Origin: an uncultured Bacteroidota bacterium
Lineage (GTDB): Bacteria > Bacteroidota > Bacteroidia > Chitinophagales > Saprospiraceae
DNA: 27,666 nucleotides
Direction: 5' to 3'
Assembly: GCA_937952445.1 (NCBI GenBank)
Contig: CALGAA010000037.1
Coordinates: 1-27,666 of the forward strand
Below are positions 25,528 to 27,666 of this stretch, in pieces (position 1 is the first letter of the stretch; each line of letters opens with the position of its first letter). Below the pieces are notes generated by a model, which worked only from the letters and a program-made list of their open reading frames with translations, searched no databases and was not told the origin of the DNA. Made by a program: the position numbers and the translations under genes.

Positions 25528-25559
25528 AAGGGGAAGAAGTTTGGTCGCTCGTTCCCCTT
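25528..25559 (+). promoter_or_regulatory. Hairpin between fecR and susC
   Basis: AAGGGGAA (25528-25535) pairs perfectly with TTCCCCTT (25552-25559) across a 16-base loop, 10 bases after the FecR stop and 38 before SusC. The flanks are AATAAAA and AATTCATAAAAATTTT. It may act as a partial terminator or an RNA stability element that separates FecR from SusC levels. Confidence 0.5.
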
Positions 25560-25597
25560 AATTCATAAAAATTTTAACTCAAAAAATTCAATGTAAG

Positions 25598-27666
25598 ATG
25601 AATGTACAACTTTTATGGCAAATAAAAGTAGAGATTAAGATGCTTTTATTACTGGTTTTGATGTTGAATTGGCAATTGCCACAAGCAAGTACCACAACGG
25701 AATTTGATCAGAATGAGGTACTGTTGGTAGATGCGATTCAGACCATTGGGCAGAAACACCAGGTCCTGTTCAGCTATGACCGTGCCTGGGTAGAGAACAT
25801 CCGGGTCTCATATGATCCGTCCCTTTCCAATGAACTGGAGGAAGAGCTGGACATGGTGCTCAACCAGACGGAATTGAATTACCGGGTGTTTGATCATCGG
25901 TATGTCGCGGTTTTTCGCGATACGAAAGAAGGGGTGAAAACCTCAAAACAGATCCTGGAGGAAATTCATGATATGGTGGAAGAAGAAACCCCCGAGAACA
26001 AACTGACGGGATTGGTATCTCCTTTAGAGCCACGACTGACACAGAACATTTTCCTCAAGAAACTCGCCATCAACGTATCCGGACGGGTGACGGACCAGGC
26101 CGGGGAACCGTTGATCGGGGTCAATATCCAGGTAAAAGGAACAAATCAGGGTACATCGACAGATTTGGAAGGAGAATTTAATTTAGAGGACATCGATGAA
26201 AATGCTGTACTGGTTATTTCCTATATCGGATATCAGACCCAGGAAATTCCGGTCAATGGTCCTGGAAGTATTTCGATCACCATGCTGTCCGATTCTCAAT
26301 TACTCGATGAAGTGGTGGTCGTGGGGTACGGTACACAGAAGAAGAGCGATGTCACGGGCTCTGTGGTTTCTTTTGATACTGAAATTCTAGAAAATCGCCC
26401 CCAGACCAACCTGATCCAGGCATTGCAGGGAAATGTGCCTGGTGTGACGATTACCACATCCGGGTCTTCTGCAGAAGATGGGGCCAGCATACTGATTCGG
26501 GGACAAAATTCCATAACAGCCAGCAACAATCCATTAATTATTTTGGATGGGGTGCCTTACGAGGGATCGTTTTCTGAAATCAATCCCAATGATGTCCAAA
26601 GCATGGAAGTTCTCAAAGACGCATCCTCGACGGCGATCTATGGATCACGTGGAGCGAACGGGGTTATCCTGATTACGACTAAAAAGGGTCACGCCGGGAA
26701 ATTGCGTGTTAATTATTCAGGGATGTACAGTTTTGACGACATCGCTCATATCCCCGATATGCAGGACGCGAGCGATTATTGGCGGGACCGGTTTGAACGA
26801 GGCGTGATCAACGTGCTTTCACAACCGAGCAATACCGAAAGTGTCCGCGACCGCATTTTTCAGGTGTATAACGGCGAAGATACCGAATTGGAAGCCTTCA
26901 TGATGGGGTATCCCGGGCAAACCTGGGAGGGCGTCGTTGACAACATCCTGTCCAAATATCCGGAGAATGTCCACGACCGGGCCACGCTATTGCAGATTGC
27001 CGGGGATTTTGCTTACCCGGCCGGGGGTCGGGACATTGATTGGATTGATCTGGCTACCAGAACGGGCCATAAACAGCAGCATAATTTATCCTTCTCAGGG
27101 GGCACAACCGACACCAAGTACTTTATTTCGGGCGTGTATACCAATACCGATGGAATTGCTAAAGGTGACCGGTTTGAACGAATCACATTCCGGGCTAATT
27201 TGGATCAAAAAATATTTGAGGGGATCCATTACGGAACCAATACCCAGGTTGGGTTTTTTGACCGGAGCGGTGTAGCGGCTACCTGGGGAGGAAATAGCGG
27301 GGCCTTTCTCCTCAGTCCTCTGTACAACCCATTTAATGAAAATGGAACCATTGACCTGAGCCCTATTTCGGAAGATACTCAAGTTCAAAATCCACTTGAA
27401 TCGCTATTGTTTGACAACGAAGACAAAGAAACACGGATCATAACGAATCATTACCTCGATATTCAGGTCCCCTGGGTGGAAGGATTGAAATATAAAATCA
27501 ATACCGGATTTACCTGGAATAATGCAGATGCCAAAACATACCGCGGCCTCAATACGGTCGTAGGACAGGTGGACCGTGGTAATCTGAACGTGGGTTACAA
27601 TAAAAATTATGCCTGGCTGGTCGAAAACATTCTCAGTTACACGAAGGATTTTGGACGGCATTCTAT
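25598..27666 (+). CDS. SusC/RagA-family TonB receptor with STN domain, 3' end outside window
   Basis: The frame from the ATG at 25598 stays open to the window end (689 codons). A signal peptide (MLLLLVLMLNWQLPQAST, residues 15-32) precedes an STN domain at about 38-107 (LLVDAIQTIGQKHQVLFSYD; LDMVLNQTELNYRVFDHRYV). CarboxypepD_reg follows at about 158-230 (VSGRVTDQAGEPLIGVNIQV), then the TonB-box region LDEVVVVGYGTQKK and the plug (ILIRGQNSI, LIILDGVPYEG, IYGSRGANGVILITTKKG). The barrel is cut off. It is the signalling receptor of the sigma/FecR pair beside it. A SusD gene is expected just beyond the window. Confidence 0.95.
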   Translation, partial: MNVQLLWQIKVEIKMLLLLVLMLNWQLPQASTTTEFDQNEVLLVDAIQTIGQKHQVLFSYDRAWVENIRVSYDPSLSNELEEELDMVLNQTELNYRVFDHRYVAVFRDTKEGVKTSKQILEEIHDMVEEETPENKLTGLVSPLEPRLTQNIFLKKLAINVSGRVTDQAGEPLIGVNIQVKGTNQGTSTDLEGEFNLEDIDENAVLVISYIGYQTQEIPVNGPGSISITMLSDSQLLDEVVVVGYGTQKKSDVTGSVVSFDTEILENRPQTNLIQALQGNVPGVTITTSGSSAEDGASILIRGQNSITASNNPLIILDGVPYEGSFSEINPNDVQSMEVLKDASSTAIYGSRGANGVILITTKKGHAGKLRVNYSGMYSFDDIAHIPDMQDASDYWRDRFERGVINVLSQPSNTESVRDRIFQVYNGEDTELEAFMMGYPGQTWEGVVDNILSKYPENVHDRATLLQIAGDFAYPAGGRDIDWIDLATRTGHKQQHNLSFSGGTTDTKYFISGVYTNTDGIAKGDRFERITFRANLDQKIFEGIHYGTNTQVGFFDRSGVAATWGGNSGAFLLSPLYNPFNENGTIDLSPISEDTQVQNPLESLLFDNEDKETRIITNHYLDIQVPWVEGLKYKINTGFTWNNADAKTYRGLNTVVGQVDRGNLNVGYNKNYAWLVENILSYTKDFGRHS

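Overview
The window comes from a member of the Bacteroidota. Three SusC-type TonB receptors, two SusD lipoproteins, two FecR anti-sigma factors, two Bacteroidetes-type ECF sigma factors and the promoter element TAnnTTTG all point there. The moderate GC content and long multi-domain surface proteins would fit an environmental lineage such as Saprospiria or Cytophagia, but the class is a guess. No tRNA, rRNA, CRISPR array, transposase or phage gene was seen.

Layout. (1) 1-1175, minus strand: a secreted alpha/beta-hydrolase gene split by a +1 frameshift near base 265, with its 3' end outside the window. (2) 1558-2133, minus strand: an ECF sigma factor with no anti-sigma gene beside it. (3) 2552-13236: a tight six-gene operon with SusC, SusD, a DUF4959/DUF5000-type lipoprotein, a DUF4998-type lipoprotein with a propeller-like C-terminus, a small DUF4468-like secreted protein and a large secreted beta-propeller. 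It contains no glycoside hydrolase, lyase or esterase that I can recognise. (4) 13550-21464: FecR, a SusC with an N-terminal STN signalling domain, SusD, and a Tat-exported DegT-family protein. (5) 21465-22538: about 1 kb of non-coding DNA holding two copies of a fold-back repeat, four CCCAAACG-type motifs and another structured segment. (6) 22539-23453: a secreted nucleotide-pyrophosphatase/phosphodiesterase-type enzyme behind a consensus Bacteroidetes promoter. (7) 23478-24017 (minus) and 24444-27666 (plus): a second ECF sigma factor divergent from FecR and an STN-type SusC that runs off the window.

How the parts may work together. Locus 7 is the classic trans-envelope cascade: SusC binds its ligand, the STN domain signals to FecR, and FecR releases the sigma factor. 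Locus 4 has the same FecR-SusC(STN) pair but no sigma gene, and the lone sigma gene lies 11 kb upstream on the other side of the six-gene operon. The SusC of that operon has no STN domain. A simple reading is that the six-gene operon sits inside a former sigma/FecR/SusC locus, so the sigma factor at 1558-2133 is the partner of the FecR at 13550-14542. This is inference.

The most unusual part is the 1-kb non-coding stretch. The repeat folds into nested stems capped by a UNCG-type tetraloop. The only base difference between the two copies in their 87-bp core changes the loop from TACG to TTCG, which stays inside the UNCG class. This suggests a structured RNA or fold-back element that I cannot assign to a known family.
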